Positions 23,160 through 32,229 of a DNA stretch of 52,383 nt are shown here, in pieces (positions within the stretch are counted from its first letter, which is position 1; each line of letters begins with the position of its first letter). Under the pieces are notes generated by a model that saw only the letters and a program-made list of their open reading frames with translations, was not told the DNA's origin and did not search any database. Source of the DNA: Verrucomicrobiota bacterium (GTDB lineage Bacteria; Verrucomicrobiota; Verrucomicrobiia; Chthoniobacterales; SZAS-18); assembly GCA_018240025.1 (NCBI GenBank), contig JAFEGM010000075.1, positions 1-52,383 of the forward strand. The letters run 5' to 3'. The translations under genes were made by a program, and so were the position numbers.

Positions 23160-25130
23160 GTGAGAGTCTCCACGCCGCACATCCAGGTTCCGCTCGGAAG
23201 GCCGGAGGGCTACGCTCTGCCCGGATTCGCCCGAGCGGCGCGCGTGCTTTTCCTGGAAGATAACCCGATCGACGCCGACCTGATCGTGCGGGAGGCGGAA
23301 CAGACCGGGCTGGCGCTCGAATGGACCCGGGTCGACCGCGAGGGCGATTTTCTGGCCGCCCTCGAGCGGGAATTCGACCTGGTCCTGTCCGACTACGGCC
23401 TGCCGGGCTTCGATGGCCTGCAAGCCCTGGAGTTGCTGAAAGTGCGCCGCCCTGAAGTGCCCTTCATTCTCGTTTCCGGCAGCGTCGGCGAGGAGGTGGC
23501 GGTGGCGGTGATGAAACTCGGAGCGGCCGACTACCTCCTGAAGGACCGCCTGGGCCGGCTAGGCCAGGCCATCCGGCAGGCCCTGGCGCAGGGTGCGCTG
23601 CGCCGCGAACAGCGCCAAGCCGAGGAGCGGATCCGGGAACAGGCCGAAATGCTCAATCGCGCCCAGGACGCCATCCTCGTGCTGGAAGTCGCCTCCCGCC
23701 GCATCCGCTACTGGAATCAGGGCGCCGTGCGCGCCTACGGCTGGTCCGGGCCGGAGGCGATCGGCCGAACCTACGCGGAGGTCTTCCCCGAGGCGGGCAC
23801 CCAGGAGGCCATTTTCCAGGCGCTGGAGTCCACGGGTGAGTGGCAGGGCGAAGTGCGCCTGGCCAATCGACGCGGCGCCAAGCTGCTCATCAGCAGCCAC
23901 GCCTCCCTGCTGCCGACCCGGGCGGGAGAACCCGCGCAGGCGCTGTTCATCGATCGTGACGTGACCGCGCAACGCAGCCTCGAGCTGCAGTTTCTCCGTT
24001 CCCAGCGCATGGAGAGCCTCGGCACGCTGGCGGGCGGGGTGGCCCATGACCTGAACAATGTGCTCGCCCCCATCCTCATGGGCGTGCAGCTGCTGCGCAC
24101 CGAGCTGAACACGCATTACTCCACCCTGCTGGCGACGATGGAGGCCAGCTGCCTCCGTGGCGCCGGTCTGGTCAAGCAGGTCCTGGCCTTCGCCCGCGGG
24201 GTGGACATCGAGCGCCGGCCGCTCAATCCCCTGGAGACCCTGGCCGAGGTGGCCAAGGTGGTGCGGGAAACTTTTCCGAAGCGGATCGAGTTTCAATTCG
24301 AAGGCGACCCGGGCGCCTGGTCCATTCTGGGCGATACCACCCAGCTGCATCAGGTGGTGATGAATCTCTGTGTCAACGCCCGCGACGCGATGCCGGACGG
24401 CGGCCAGCTCCTGCTCTCGGTCGGCAATCTGATGGTGGATGAGATTTTCACCGGGCTGAATCCGGGCAGTAAACCAGGCCCCCACCTGCTGATCCAAGTG
24501 GCCGATACCGGCACCGGGATGACGCCGGAGGTGCGGGAGCGGATCTTCGATCCTTTCTACACCACCAAGGAGGCGGGCCACGGCACCGGCCTCGGATTGT
24601 CGACCTCCCTCGCCATCGTGCAAAGCCACGGGGGGTTCATCAATGTCTACAGCGAGCCCGGACGGGGCACGACCTTCAAGGTCTATCTCCCCGCCGTCGG
24701 AACCGAACGCGCGGTCGTGCCGGCGGGCCCTAACCAGGCGAAACATCCCAGGGGGCAGAATCAGCTCATCCTGATCGCCGATGACGAGGAGGCGATCCTC
24801 CAGGTCGCGCAGAAGACCCTCGAGCATTTCGGCTACCGCGTCCTGCTCGCCGCCCACGGTGCGGAGGCCGTAGGACTTTACGCGCAGCATCGCGGCGAGA
24901 TCGCCGCGGTCCTGACCGACATGGAAATGCCCATCCTCGACGGCCCCTCGACCATCATGGCGCTGCAGGCCGTCGACCCCGAGGTGAAGATCATCTGCTC
25001 CAGCGGACTCGGGACCGGCCTGAACCTGTCCAAAGTCCTGGCCGCAGGCGTGACCGATTTCATTCCCAAGCCGTACACCGCCGAATCGATGCTGACCACG
25101 CTCGCCCGCGTGCTCGGCGGCGGGCGGTGA
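23160..25130 (+). CDS. Hybrid sensor histidine kinase (REC-PAS-HisKA-HATPase-REC)
   Basis: A 656-residue soluble hybrid kinase without membrane segments. Domains in order: an N-terminal receiver (RVLFLEDNPIDADL; phospho-acceptor Asp78 in LVLSDYGLPG), a PAS domain (about 165-270, AQDAILVLEVASRRIRYWNQG), HisKA with phospho-acceptor His296 (GGVAHDLNNVLAP), HATPase_c (N box NLCVNARDAMPDGG, G1 VADTGTGM, then GTGLGLSTSLAIV), and a C-terminal receiver (LILIADDEEAILQ; Asp587 in VLTDMEMPILDG). The GTG start at 23160 is the only one before the first receiver in this frame with reasonable spacing. It would take input from another kinase through the first receiver and from the PAS domain. The partner regulator is not in the window. 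Confidence 0.92.
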   Translation: MRVSTPHIQVPLGRPEGYALPGFARAARVLFLEDNPIDADLIVREAEQTGLALEWTRVDREGDFLAALEREFDLVLSDYGLPGFDGLQALELLKVRRPEVPFILVSGSVGEEVAVAVMKLGAADYLLKDRLGRLGQAIRQALAQGALRREQRQAEERIREQAEMLNRAQDAILVLEVASRRIRYWNQGAVRAYGWSGPEAIGRTYAEVFPEAGTQEAIFQALESTGEWQGEVRLANRRGAKLLISSHASLLPTRAGEPAQALFIDRDVTAQRSLELQFLRSQRMESLGTLAGGVAHDLNNVLAPILMGVQLLRTELNTHYSTLLATMEASCLRGAGLVKQVLAFARGVDIERRPLNPLETLAEVAKVVRETFPKRIEFQFEGDPGAWSILGDTTQLHQVVMNLCVNARDAMPDGGQLLLSVGNLMVDEIFTGLNPGSKPGPHLLIQVADTGTGMTPEVRERIFDPFYTTKEAGHGTGLGLSTSLAIVQSHGGFINVYSEPGRGTTFKVYLPAVGTERAVVPAGPNQAKHPRGQNQLILIADDEEAILQVAQKTLEHFGYRVLLAAHGAEAVGLYAQHRGEIAAVLTDMEMPILDGPSTIMALQAVDPEVKIICSSGLGTGLNLSKVLAAGVTDFIPKPYTAESMLTTLARVLGGGR

Positions 25131-25152
25131 CAGGCGCGCTGTCTCCGCTCAC

Positions 25153-25194
25153 CCTCCGACCTCCATCTCCGGTCTCCAATCTCCGATCTCGACG
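25153..25194. repeat. Heptad-like array between convergent genes
   Basis: Units CCTCCGA, CCTCCAT, CTCCGGT, CTCCAAT, CTCCGAT, CTCGACG run with a period of about 7 and end right at the stop codon of the minus-strand peptidase gene (25195-25197). Confidence 0.7.
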
Positions 25195-27306
25195 TCACTG
25201 CTTCACCGTCAGACCGCGGCGCTTGAGCAGCGGCTCGATGCGCGGGGCTTCGCCGGTGAAGTTGCGGAACTGGCCGAGCGGATCTTCCGAGCCGCCGCGG
25301 GAGAGCAGGGTGCGGCGGAACTTGTCGCCGTTGGCGCGGGTCAGGCCGCCGTTGCGTTCGATCCAGTCGACGCTGTGGGCATCGAGCACCTCGCTCCAGA
25401 TGTAGGAGTAATAGCCGGCCGAATAGCCGCCGGCGAAGGTGTGCGAGAAGTAGGTCGTGCGATAGCGCGGCGGGACCGGCGCGTAGTTGAACCCGGCCTT
25501 GCCCAGCACCTCGGCCTCGAAGACGAGCGGATCCTTCGGCACGGCGGGCGGCGCGAGCTGATGCCAGGCCTGATCGAGCAGCGCGGCGGCGAGATACTCG
25601 GTCGTCTGGAAGCCCTGATTGAACTGGGCCGCCGCCAGCAGCTTTTTGACCAGCTCCTCCGGCATCGGAGCGCCGGTCTTGTAATGCTTGGCGTAATTGC
25701 GCAGGACCTCGGGCCAGAGCGTCCACATCTCGTTCACCTGGCTGGGGAACTCGACGAAGTCGCGGGGCACGTTGGTGCCGGCAAAGCGGGGATACTTCAC
25801 GTTCGAGAACATGCCGTGCAGGGCATGGCCGAACTCATGAAAGAAGGTGCGGACCTCGTCGTAGGTCATGAGCGCGGGCTCGCCGGCCGGCGGCTTGGGC
25901 ACGTTGAGGTGGTTGGCCACCACCGGGCGCGTGCCGAGGAGGCCGGACTGCTCGACGTATTCATTCATCCAAGCCCCGCCGCGCTTCGACGGACGCGCGT
26001 AGAGATCGACCAGGAAGAGCGCGAGCGGCTTACCGTCAGCCTCGGTCACCTCCCAGACGGTCACGTCGGGGTGATACACCGGCAGGTCCTTCCGCTGCTT
26101 GAATTTGATGCCGTAGAACTTCTCCGCGGCGAAGAAGACGCCGTCGACCAGCACGCGGTTGGCCTCGAAGTAGGGCTTCAGCTCCGATTCGTCGAAGGCG
26201 TAGCGCGCCCGACGGACCTTTTCCGAGTAGAGGTCCCAGTCGGCCGCCGTCAGCTGGAAGCCGCCTTTCTCTTCATCGATCATCTTCTGCAGGTCGGCGC
26301 CTTCCTTGCGGGCATTGGCGACCGCCGCCGGACCGAGGTCGGCCAGCAGCTTGTTGACCGTGGCGACCGTCTTGGCCGTCTGATCCTCCAGCTGGTAGCC
26401 GGCATGATGCGGGTAGCCCAGCAAATGCGCGCGTTCGGCCCGGAGCTGGGCGATGCGCAGGACGATGGCGCGATTGTCGAACTCGCCTCCGCTGCTGTTG
26501 CGGCCGAGCGAGACCTCGAGGATGCGCTGGCGCAGCGCGCGGTTGGTCAGCGAGGACAGCGGCGGCTGGCCGCTGGTGTTGAGCAGGCGCAGGACGTATT
26601 TGCCCTCTTTGCCGAGTTCCTTGGCCGCCGCGGCCGCCGCGGCGACCTCGTTGGCGGGCATGCCGGCCAGCTCTTCCTTCGTGTCGACCACGATGGCCTT
26701 GGCATTGACCTCCTTCAGCACGTTCTGGGCGAACTGCGTCATGAGCGTGGCCAGTTCGGCGTTCATGGCGCGCAGCTTGGCCTTCTGCGGCTCGGCCAGC
26801 TTCGCCCCGGCGCGGACGAAGCTCTCGTAGGTCTTCTCCAGCAAACGGGCGTCCTCGCCCTCGAGCTTCAGCGTGTCCTTCAGCTTCTGCACCCGGGCGA
26901 AGAGCTTGCTGTTGAGCACGATGGCGTCGCGATGCTTGCTCAGCTTCGGCGCCATCTCCGCCTCCAGCTTCTGCAGGTTCGGGTTGGTGTGCGCGCTGGT
27001 CAGGTTGTCGAAGATGCGATTGACCCGGCCGAGGAGATCGCCCGAGCGCTCCATGGCGACGAGCGTGTTCTCGAACGTCGGCGCGTCCGGGCTGTCCGCG
27101 ATGGCATCGATCTCCTTCAACTGCGTGGCCATGCCGAGTTCGAAGGCCGGGCCGTAGTGCTCGTCCTTGATCTGATCGAACGGCGGCAGGCGGAACGGCA
27201 GCGTGCTTTCGGTGTAGAGGGGGTTGGGCATGGCGGGAGCGGGCTTGTCCTGGCCCCAAAGGACCGAAGGAGCGGCGAGCAAAGCGGCGGCGAAGAGGGA
27301 ACGCAT
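25195..27306 (-). CDS. Exported M3-family oligopeptidase (Dcp-like peptidyl-dipeptidase)
   Basis: A 703-residue zinc peptidase of family M3. The ATG at 27306 yields a signal peptide (MRSLFAAALLAAPSVLWGQ) and then NPLYTESTLPFRLPPFDQIKDEHYGPAF, the usual start of Dcp/OpdA proteins. The catalytic HEFGH motif is at residues 490-494 (TFFHEFGHALHGM), with the distal glutamate expected in the following helix, and the substrate-recognition segment FSHTFAGGYSAGYYSYIWSEV is intact. Such enzymes cut dipeptides or short peptides from oligopeptides; here the signal peptide places it in the periplasm, consistent with peptide scavenging. It is transcribed away from the phosphatase gene at 27515. Confidence 0.92.
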   Translation of the reverse strand: MRSLFAAALLAAPSVLWGQDKPAPAMPNPLYTESTLPFRLPPFDQIKDEHYGPAFELGMATQLKEIDAIADSPDAPTFENTLVAMERSGDLLGRVNRIFDNLTSAHTNPNLQKLEAEMAPKLSKHRDAIVLNSKLFARVQKLKDTLKLEGEDARLLEKTYESFVRAGAKLAEPQKAKLRAMNAELATLMTQFAQNVLKEVNAKAIVVDTKEELAGMPANEVAAAAAAAKELGKEGKYVLRLLNTSGQPPLSSLTNRALRQRILEVSLGRNSSGGEFDNRAIVLRIAQLRAERAHLLGYPHHAGYQLEDQTAKTVATVNKLLADLGPAAVANARKEGADLQKMIDEEKGGFQLTAADWDLYSEKVRRARYAFDESELKPYFEANRVLVDGVFFAAEKFYGIKFKQRKDLPVYHPDVTVWEVTEADGKPLALFLVDLYARPSKRGGAWMNEYVEQSGLLGTRPVVANHLNVPKPPAGEPALMTYDEVRTFFHEFGHALHGMFSNVKYPRFAGTNVPRDFVEFPSQVNEMWTLWPEVLRNYAKHYKTGAPMPEELVKKLLAAAQFNQGFQTTEYLAAALLDQAWHQLAPPAVPKDPLVFEAEVLGKAGFNYAPVPPRYRTTYFSHTFAGGYSAGYYSYIWSEVLDAHSVDWIERNGGLTRANGDKFRRTLLSRGGSEDPLGQFRNFTGEAPRIEPLLKRRGLTVKQ

Positions 27307-27413
27307 GGCGAGTAAGGGAAGCGGAGACGCCGCCTTCCCAGAAGGAGCGGGGAAGGCCGACCGGGGGAGCAGACGCGAAACCTGCACCGCTGATGTAGCA
27401 CAAATTGGGTTTT

Positions 27414-27441
27414 GATTCTTGGTTCTTGATCCTTCCCTTCC
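27414..27441. repeat. Short heptad array in the divergent intergenic region
   Basis: Units GATTCTT, GGTTCTT, GATCCTT, CCCTTCC in 7-base register. It lies in the 208-base region between divergent genes (27307-27514), which must hold promoters for both; I cannot pick -35/-10 boxes with confidence. Confidence 0.65.
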
Positions 27442-27514
27442 TGCGCATCTACTGACTCTCCCCCCGCCCGCAGCGCGGAACGCTGCGGCTGCTGTCGTTT
27501 CCAATCGCTCTCTC

Positions 27515-29056
27515 ATGACTGGCCGTCTCGGTGTGCAAAGCGCGGGCATCGCGACCGCCGCCGCCGCCGTGGTCACGGGCGGCGTGCTGGCGCTGGGCCT
27601 GATGAGTGGCTCCGGCACGGCGGCGGTCCCGGTCTGGCTCCTGGCCTTGCTCTGCGCCACGGCCTGTTACCTCGCCTGGGTGGCGCGACGCATGGCCGGC
27701 CGCATCGACCAGCTGCGCGAACAGCGCGACCATCTGCAGGTCGAGGAGACGCGGGTCTTCGATTTTCTCCATGAGCTGGGCGACGCCTTCAAAGGCGACC
27801 CACGCCCGGCCGAACTGCACGCCAAGATCCTCAACGGCGCGGTCAAGATCCTGGAGGCCCACGGCGGCGCGCTTTACCTCGTCAACAAGGCCGGCGAACT
27901 CGCGCCCATCAGCATCTCCAAGGGCTGTCCGCCGCTCGTGCAACTGCCGCCGCACATCCGCACCCAGGCCGAGGCCACGCCGCATGCGGTCGAGAGCTAC
28001 GTGCGGCTGCACCACGTGAAGCCCGATGAGGGTCTGCTCGGGGCCGCCTGGCGCGAGGCCCAGCCGCGACTGGTGGCCGATGCCACGACGGAGGCGGAAC
28101 TCGCGCCGCATTTGGGCACGCAATGGCAGGCCGATTCCATCCTGCTCGCCCCACTGGTTTACGCCGGACAGAATCTCGGCGTCCTGGCCGTGGCCAACGG
28201 TCCGCTCGGTGCGGCCTTCTCCGACGCCGATTTCATCGTCTTCAAGGCCATCGCCGAGCAGTCGGCCTTCGCCCTGCACGCCGCCAGCATGTTCGCCGAA
28301 GCGCACGAGAAGCGGCGCATCGACCACGACCTCGAAACCGCGCGCGAGATCCAGCGTATCCTCCTGCCCAGCGGCTCGCCCGAGCTGGCGGGGTTCGAGA
28401 TCTGCGGGGTCAATCTGCCCGCCCGCGGGGTGAGCGGCGATTATTTCGACTACCTGCACATCAGCGACCAGGCCCTCGGCGTGGCCATCGCCGACGTCTC
28501 CGGCAAAGGCATCCCCGCCTCGCTCATCATGGCCATGTGTCGCAGCGCCCTGCGCAGCGCAGCCGGCGGGAAATGGTCGCCCGCGGAGGTGCTGCGGGCG
28601 GTCAACCGGCAGCTCTTCCACGATATCAAGGAGGATATGTTCGTCAGCGCCGCCTACCTCGTGCTCGACCTCGCCGGCGGTGTGGCCACGCTGGCCCGGG
28701 CCGGGCACGATGCGCCGCTGCACTACGTGAAGGCCACCGGCGAGGTGACACCCTTGAAGCCGCCCGGGATGGCCCTGGGCATTGACAGTGGGGGCGTCTT
28801 CGACAGGGTGATCAAGGACCAGACCGTTGCGTTGGCTGCGGGCGACTGCCTCGTCCTCTACACCGATGGTGCGACCGAGGCGCTCGATGCGAGCGGCACG
28901 GAGTTTGGTCTCGAAAACCTGCAGCGGACCATTCGCGAACACGCGCCGCACGGCCCCGGCGCCCTGATCCGCCGGCTGACCGACGAGCTGCGCGAGTTCG
29001 CGGAAGGACAACCGCAGCACGACGACATCACTCTCATCATCATCGCCAAGAAATGA
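27515..29056 (+). CDS. Membrane-bound GAF / PP2C-type (SpoIIE, RsbU-like) phosphatase
   Basis: A 513-residue serine phosphatase. Two N-terminal hydrophobic segments (GIATAAAAVVTGGVLALGLM, then VPVWLLALLCATACYLAWV) anchor it in the inner membrane. A short coiled coil leads into a GAF domain (about 85-260, HAKILNGAVKILEAHGGALYLV ... NLGVLAVANGPLG). The linker LETAREIQRILLP is typical of RsbU-type proteins, and the PP2C_SIG domain shows GDYFDYLHI, VAIADVSGKGIPASLIMAM, GHDAPLHY, LYTDGATEALD and the final QHDDITLIIIAKK. Such phosphatases act on anti-sigma-factor antagonists; no antagonist gene is adjacent. The stop overlaps the start of grpE (ATGA), so the two are translationally coupled, which would link it to stress response. 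Confidence 0.9.
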   Translation: MTGRLGVQSAGIATAAAAVVTGGVLALGLMSGSGTAAVPVWLLALLCATACYLAWVARRMAGRIDQLREQRDHLQVEETRVFDFLHELGDAFKGDPRPAELHAKILNGAVKILEAHGGALYLVNKAGELAPISISKGCPPLVQLPPHIRTQAEATPHAVESYVRLHHVKPDEGLLGAAWREAQPRLVADATTEAELAPHLGTQWQADSILLAPLVYAGQNLGVLAVANGPLGAAFSDADFIVFKAIAEQSAFALHAASMFAEAHEKRRIDHDLETAREIQRILLPSGSPELAGFEICGVNLPARGVSGDYFDYLHISDQALGVAIADVSGKGIPASLIMAMCRSALRSAAGGKWSPAEVLRAVNRQLFHDIKEDMFVSAAYLVLDLAGGVATLARAGHDAPLHYVKATGEVTPLKPPGMALGIDSGGVFDRVIKDQTVALAAGDCLVLYTDGATEALDASGTEFGLENLQRTIREHAPHGPGALIRRLTDELREFAEGQPQHDDITLIIIAKK

Positions 29057-29664
29057 CTGCCGACGCTTCCGCCGTTAAGACCGCTGCCGAAATCGCCGCC
29101 GAGCGCGCAGCCGCCATGGCCGCCACGCAGGGCGCGCCCTTCACCCCGTCCGAATCGGCCGAACCCGCCCCCGTGGACGTGACCGCGCTCGAGGCCGAGG
29201 TCGCCCAGCTGAAGGATCAGAACCTGCGCGCCCGGGCCGACTTCGAGAATTCCCGCAAGCGCCTCCAGCGCGAGAAGGAGGACGCCATCAAGTTCGCCAA
29301 TTCCAACCTGCTCGAGCGACTGCTGCCCGTGCTCGACGCCTTCGAGCTCGGGCTCGGCGAGGCTCGCAAGCACGAGGCCGCCGCGCCCATCGTGCAGGGC
29401 TTCGACATGGTCCTGCGCCAGGCCCTCGACTTCATGAAGGAGCAGGGGGCCGAGCCGATCGACGCCGTCGGCCAGCCGTTCGATCCGAACCTGCATCAGG
29501 CCATGGGCCAGCTCGAAAGCGACACCGTCGCCGAGGGCCTGGTCAGCCAGCAGCTGCGCCGCGGCTGGAAGCTGCGCGACCGCCTCCTGCGCCCGTCGAT
29601 GGTCTTCGTCTCGAAGGGCAAGGGCGCGACCGAGCTGCCGCATTCCGAAGGCGCCGCTTCCTAA
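29053..29664 (+). CDS. grpE: Nucleotide exchange factor GrpE
   Basis: A 203-residue GrpE, the dimeric factor that releases ADP from DnaK. The N-terminal 45 residues are alanine-rich and disordered. A long coiled-coil helix follows (VTALEAEVAQLKDQNLRARADFENSRKRLQRE, with the conserved R-A-x-F-x-N-x-x-K/R pattern) and the C-terminal beta domain has GQPFDPNLHQAMGQ and the final RGWKLRDRLLRPSMVFVSKG. dnaK and dnaJ are not next to it, unlike in many genomes. Its ATG overlaps the stop of the PP2C phosphatase gene, an unusual pairing that suggests joint expression under stress. Confidence 0.93.
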   Translation: MTADASAVKTAAEIAAERAAAMAATQGAPFTPSESAEPAPVDVTALEAEVAQLKDQNLRARADFENSRKRLQREKEDAIKFANSNLLERLLPVLDAFELGLGEARKHEAAAPIVQGFDMVLRQALDFMKEQGAEPIDAVGQPFDPNLHQAMGQLESDTVAEGLVSQQLRRGWKLRDRLLRPSMVFVSKGKGATELPHSEGAAS

Positions 29665-29676
29665 GCGGTCCAAGCC

Positions 29677-30300
29677 ATGGCCGCGGCGGAGGAATTCCAA
29701 CTCGTCCGCCCCGGCTGGGCCGTCTGGTCCGCCTACGAACCCACGGTCCGCGTCGAACTGTGGAGCACCGCGCTCCGCACCCGCGCGGGCTGGCTGCTGA
29801 TCGATCCCATCCCGCTCGCGACGGCAGCTTTCGCCGAACTCGTGGGGGAGACACCGGTGGTGGCCATCGCCATGACCAACGGCAACCACGCGCGGTCCTG
29901 CCAGGACTACCGCCGGCGACTGCGCCTCCCGCTCTGGGCCGATCCGGCCGCGGCGGAGGATGCAGGATTGGTCGCGGATGCGGCGCTCACCTCCGACCGT
30001 CTGCCTGGCCTGCGCGTCTTTCCGCTCCCCGGCGCGGCGCCAGGGGAGGTCGCGCTGCTGACCGAGGACGGCGTCTGCGTGGTGGGCGATGCCCTCATCA
30101 ATCTCGGCAGCCACCCGTTTCAGCCGTTGCCGGATAAATACTGCACCGATCCGCGTGAACTGCGCGGCTCCCTCGCCGCGCTCGCCCGCGAGCCCGGCTG
30201 GGACGCTCTCGGCTTCGCCCACGGCGAGCCGGTCTCGCGCGGCGCCCGCGAGCGGCTGCGAGCACTGGCGGAGGACGGAGAGGACCAAAAGGATCAGTAA
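29677..30300 (+). CDS. Metallo-beta-lactamase-like fold protein, degenerate metal site
   Basis: A 207-residue protein 12 bases after grpE. The fold is suggested by the pattern WLLIDPIPLA (first strand pair), VVAIAMTNGNHARSCQDYRRRL where H-x-H-x-D-H would be, LRVFPLPGAAPGEVALL, GVCVVGDALI (the conserved G-D) and the closing ALGFAHGEPV. The H-x-H-x-D-H motif is reduced to N-G-N-H, so two-metal hydrolysis is doubtful. The C-terminal residues EDGEDQKDQ are encoded by the 9-base intergenic repeat that runs through the stop codon, so this tail is probably not part of the ancestral protein. Function unknown. Confidence 0.72.
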   Translation: MAAAEEFQLVRPGWAVWSAYEPTVRVELWSTALRTRAGWLLIDPIPLATAAFAELVGETPVVAIAMTNGNHARSCQDYRRRLRLPLWADPAAAEDAGLVADAALTSDRLPGLRVFPLPGAAPGEVALLTEDGVCVVGDALINLGSHPFQPLPDKYCTDPRELRGSLAALAREPGWDALGFAHGEPVSRGARERLRALAEDGEDQKDQ

Positions 30301-30378
30301 GGACGCTCAGGACCAAGGACTCACGGAGACCTTGTCCTTTTGGTCCTTTTGGTCCTTTCCGTCCTCTGCGTCCTCTCC
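30273..30378. repeat. Nonad repeat, inverted pair, spanning a stop codon
   Basis: GGAC (or GGAT) starts at 30273, 30282, 30291, 30301 and 30310. Its inverse GTCC starts at 30334, 30343, 30352, 30361 and 30370, the latter exactly 9 apart. The two halves form an imperfect palindrome between the convergent MBL-like and ilvD genes. The unit here is 9 bases, so in the coding part it reads as a three-residue repeat. Confidence 0.85.
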
Positions 30379-30382
30379 CCGC

Positions 30383-32086
30383 TTACCCGTCCGTCACCGC
30401 CCCCCGGCTCGCATCGGCCACCACGCGGGCATACTTCGCCAGCACGCCACGGGTGTAGCGCGGCGCGGGCTGCCGCCAGGCCTTGCGCCGGCGCTTCAAC
30501 TCGGCGGCCGCCACGTGCAGGGTCATTTCGCGACGGGAGGCGTCGATGGTGATGCGGTCGCCGTCGTGCACCAGCGCGAGCGGGCCGCCGTCGAACGCCT
30601 CGGGCGTGATGTGGCCGACCACGAAGCCGTGGCTCCCGCCGCTGAAACGGCCGTCGGTGATCAGCGCGACCTCCTTGCCGAGGCCCTTGCCCATGACCGC
30701 GGAGGTCGGCGAAAGCATCTCGCGCATCCCGGGTCCGCCGCGCGGCCCCTCGTAGCGAATCACGATGACTTCGCCCGCCACCACGGTGCCGTCGAGGATG
30801 CCCGCCAGCGCCTTCTCCTCGCTCTCGAAAACGCGCGCCCGACCCGAGAAGCTCAGGCCCTCCTTGCCGCTGATCTTCGCCACCGCGCCGCCGGGGGCGA
30901 GATTGCCGCGCAGGATTACGAGATGGCCGTCGGGTTTGATCGGGTCGCTCAGCGGACGGACGATCGTCTGGCCCTTCGGATACGGCTTCACCTTGGCCAG
31001 ATTCTCCCGCAGCGTGCGGCCCGTCACGGTCAGGCAGTCGCCGTGCAGCAGGCCCTCGGCGAGGAGCGTCTTCATCAGCGGCTGAATGCCCCCGATGGCC
31101 ACGAGCTCGCTCATGAAGTGGCGTCCGCTCGGCTTCAAATCTGCCAGCACCGGCGTGCGTGCGCCGATGCGCTCGAAGTCCTCCAGCGCCAGCGGCACGC
31201 GGGCGGAATGCGCCATGGCGAGGAGATGCAGCACCGCGTTGGTCGAGCCGCCGAAGGCCATCACGACCGTGATCGCATTCTCGAAAGCCTCCTTCGTCAT
31301 GATGTCGAGCGGCCGCAGATTGCGCTTGAGCAGCTCCACCACCTGCGCGCCGGCGCGGCGACAGTCGTCGAGCTTCGCCGCGCTGACCGCCGCCTGGGCC
31401 GAGCTGCCCGGCAGGCTCATGCCGAGCGCCTCGATCGCGCTGGCCATCGTATTGGCCGTGTACATGCCGCCGCACGAGCCGGGCCCCGGAATGGCGCAGG
31501 ATTCGATCTTGGCCAGCTGCCGGTCGCTGATCTCGCCCTTCGCATGGGCGCCCACCGCCTCGAAGACGCTGACCACATCGAGCAGCCGCTTCTGCCCGTT
31601 CTGCTGCAGGCAGCCGGGGAGAATCGTGCCGCCGTAGACGAAGACCGCCGGCCGGTTGAGCCGCGCCAGCGCGATCAAACAGCCCGGCATGTTTTTGTCG
31701 CAGCCGCCGATGGCCACGAGTCCGTCGAAGGCCTCGCCGCCCGCGCAGGTCTCGATGCTGTCCGCGATGACCTCGCGCGAAACGAGCGAGTACTTCATGC
31801 ACTCGGTGCCCATGCTGATGCCGTCGGAGACCGTGATCGTGTTGAAGATCGTGGCCTTGCCGCCCGCCTTGTCCGCGCCCTTCGCCGCCTCGCGCGCGAG
31901 GCCGTCGATGTGGACGTTGCACGGCGTCACCTGGCTCCAGGTCGAGGCGATCCCGATCTGCGATTTCTGGAAATCGGCCGGCTTGAATCCGACCGCGTGC
32001 AGCATGGCCCGCCCTGGCGCACGCTCCGGACCGTCGAGGATGAGGGCAGAATGCGGGCGGGGCGCGGGGCGTTTGGGCGTGGGCAT
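30383..32086 (-). CDS. ilvD: Dihydroxy-acid dehydratase
   Basis: A 567-residue IlvD, the usual length. It dehydrates 2,3-dihydroxy-isovalerate and its homologue in valine, isoleucine and leucine synthesis, using an iron-sulfur cluster. Cluster-ligand motifs are visible: [21 protein letters not shown] and [12 protein letters not shown]. The conserved end segments [19 protein letters not shown] and [11 protein letters not shown] are also present. The start [19 protein letters not shown] at 32086 gives a normal N-terminus; the frame stays open further upstream but that part is the nonad-repeat spacer and the antisense of another gene. It is the last minus-strand gene after the kynurenine genes but is separated from them by a 143-base repeat-bearing spacer. 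Confidence 0.95.
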   Translation of the reverse strand: MPTPKRPAPRPHSALILDGPERAPGRAMLHAVGFKPADFQKSQIGIASTWSQVTPCNVHIDGLAREAAKGADKAGGKATIFNTITVSDGISMGTECMKYSLVSREVIADSIETCAGGEAFDGLVAIGGCDKNMPGCLIALARLNRPAVFVYGGTILPGCLQQNGQKRLLDVVSVFEAVGAHAKGEISDRQLAKIESCAIPGPGSCGGMYTANTMASAIEALGMSLPGSSAQAAVSAAKLDDCRRAGAQVVELLKRNLRPLDIMTKEAFENAITVVMAFGGSTNAVLHLLAMAHSARVPLALEDFERIGARTPVLADLKPSGRHFMSELVAIGGIQPLMKTLLAEGLLHGDCLTVTGRTLRENLAKVKPYPKGQTIVRPLSDPIKPDGHLVILRGNLAPGGAVAKISGKEGLSFSGRARVFESEEKALAGILDGTVVAGEVIVIRYEGPRGGPGMREMLSPTSAVMGKGLGKEVALITDGRFSGGSHGFVVGHITPEAFDGGPLALVHDGDRITIDASRREMTLHVAAAELKRRRKAWRQPAPRYTRGVLAKYARVVADASRGAVTDG

Positions 32087-32102
32087 GGCGGTAGGAGTGG
32101 GT

Positions 32103-32225
32103 GAGATACCAAATTTCCAGATTTCACCAAACTTCCCAAACGAGGGAGGATTGTTGCCGAGCCGCGCTTGCCGCCGTCCCCCAACTCTTTGGTCAATTTG
32201 GCCCAATCTGGCCATTTGGTATCTT
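32103..32225. repeat. Nonad-like inverted repeat between ilvD and the KMO-KynB gene
   Basis: GATACCAAATTTCCAGATT near 32105-32123 mirrors AATCTGGCCATTTGGTATC near 32205-32223 with two differences. Between and within the arms, CCAAA-like and TTTGG-like units recur about every 9 bases (CCA at 32109, 32117, 32127, 32136; TTGG/CTGG at 32189, 32198, 32208, 32216). Confidence 0.8.
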
Positions 32226-32229
32226 TGTA

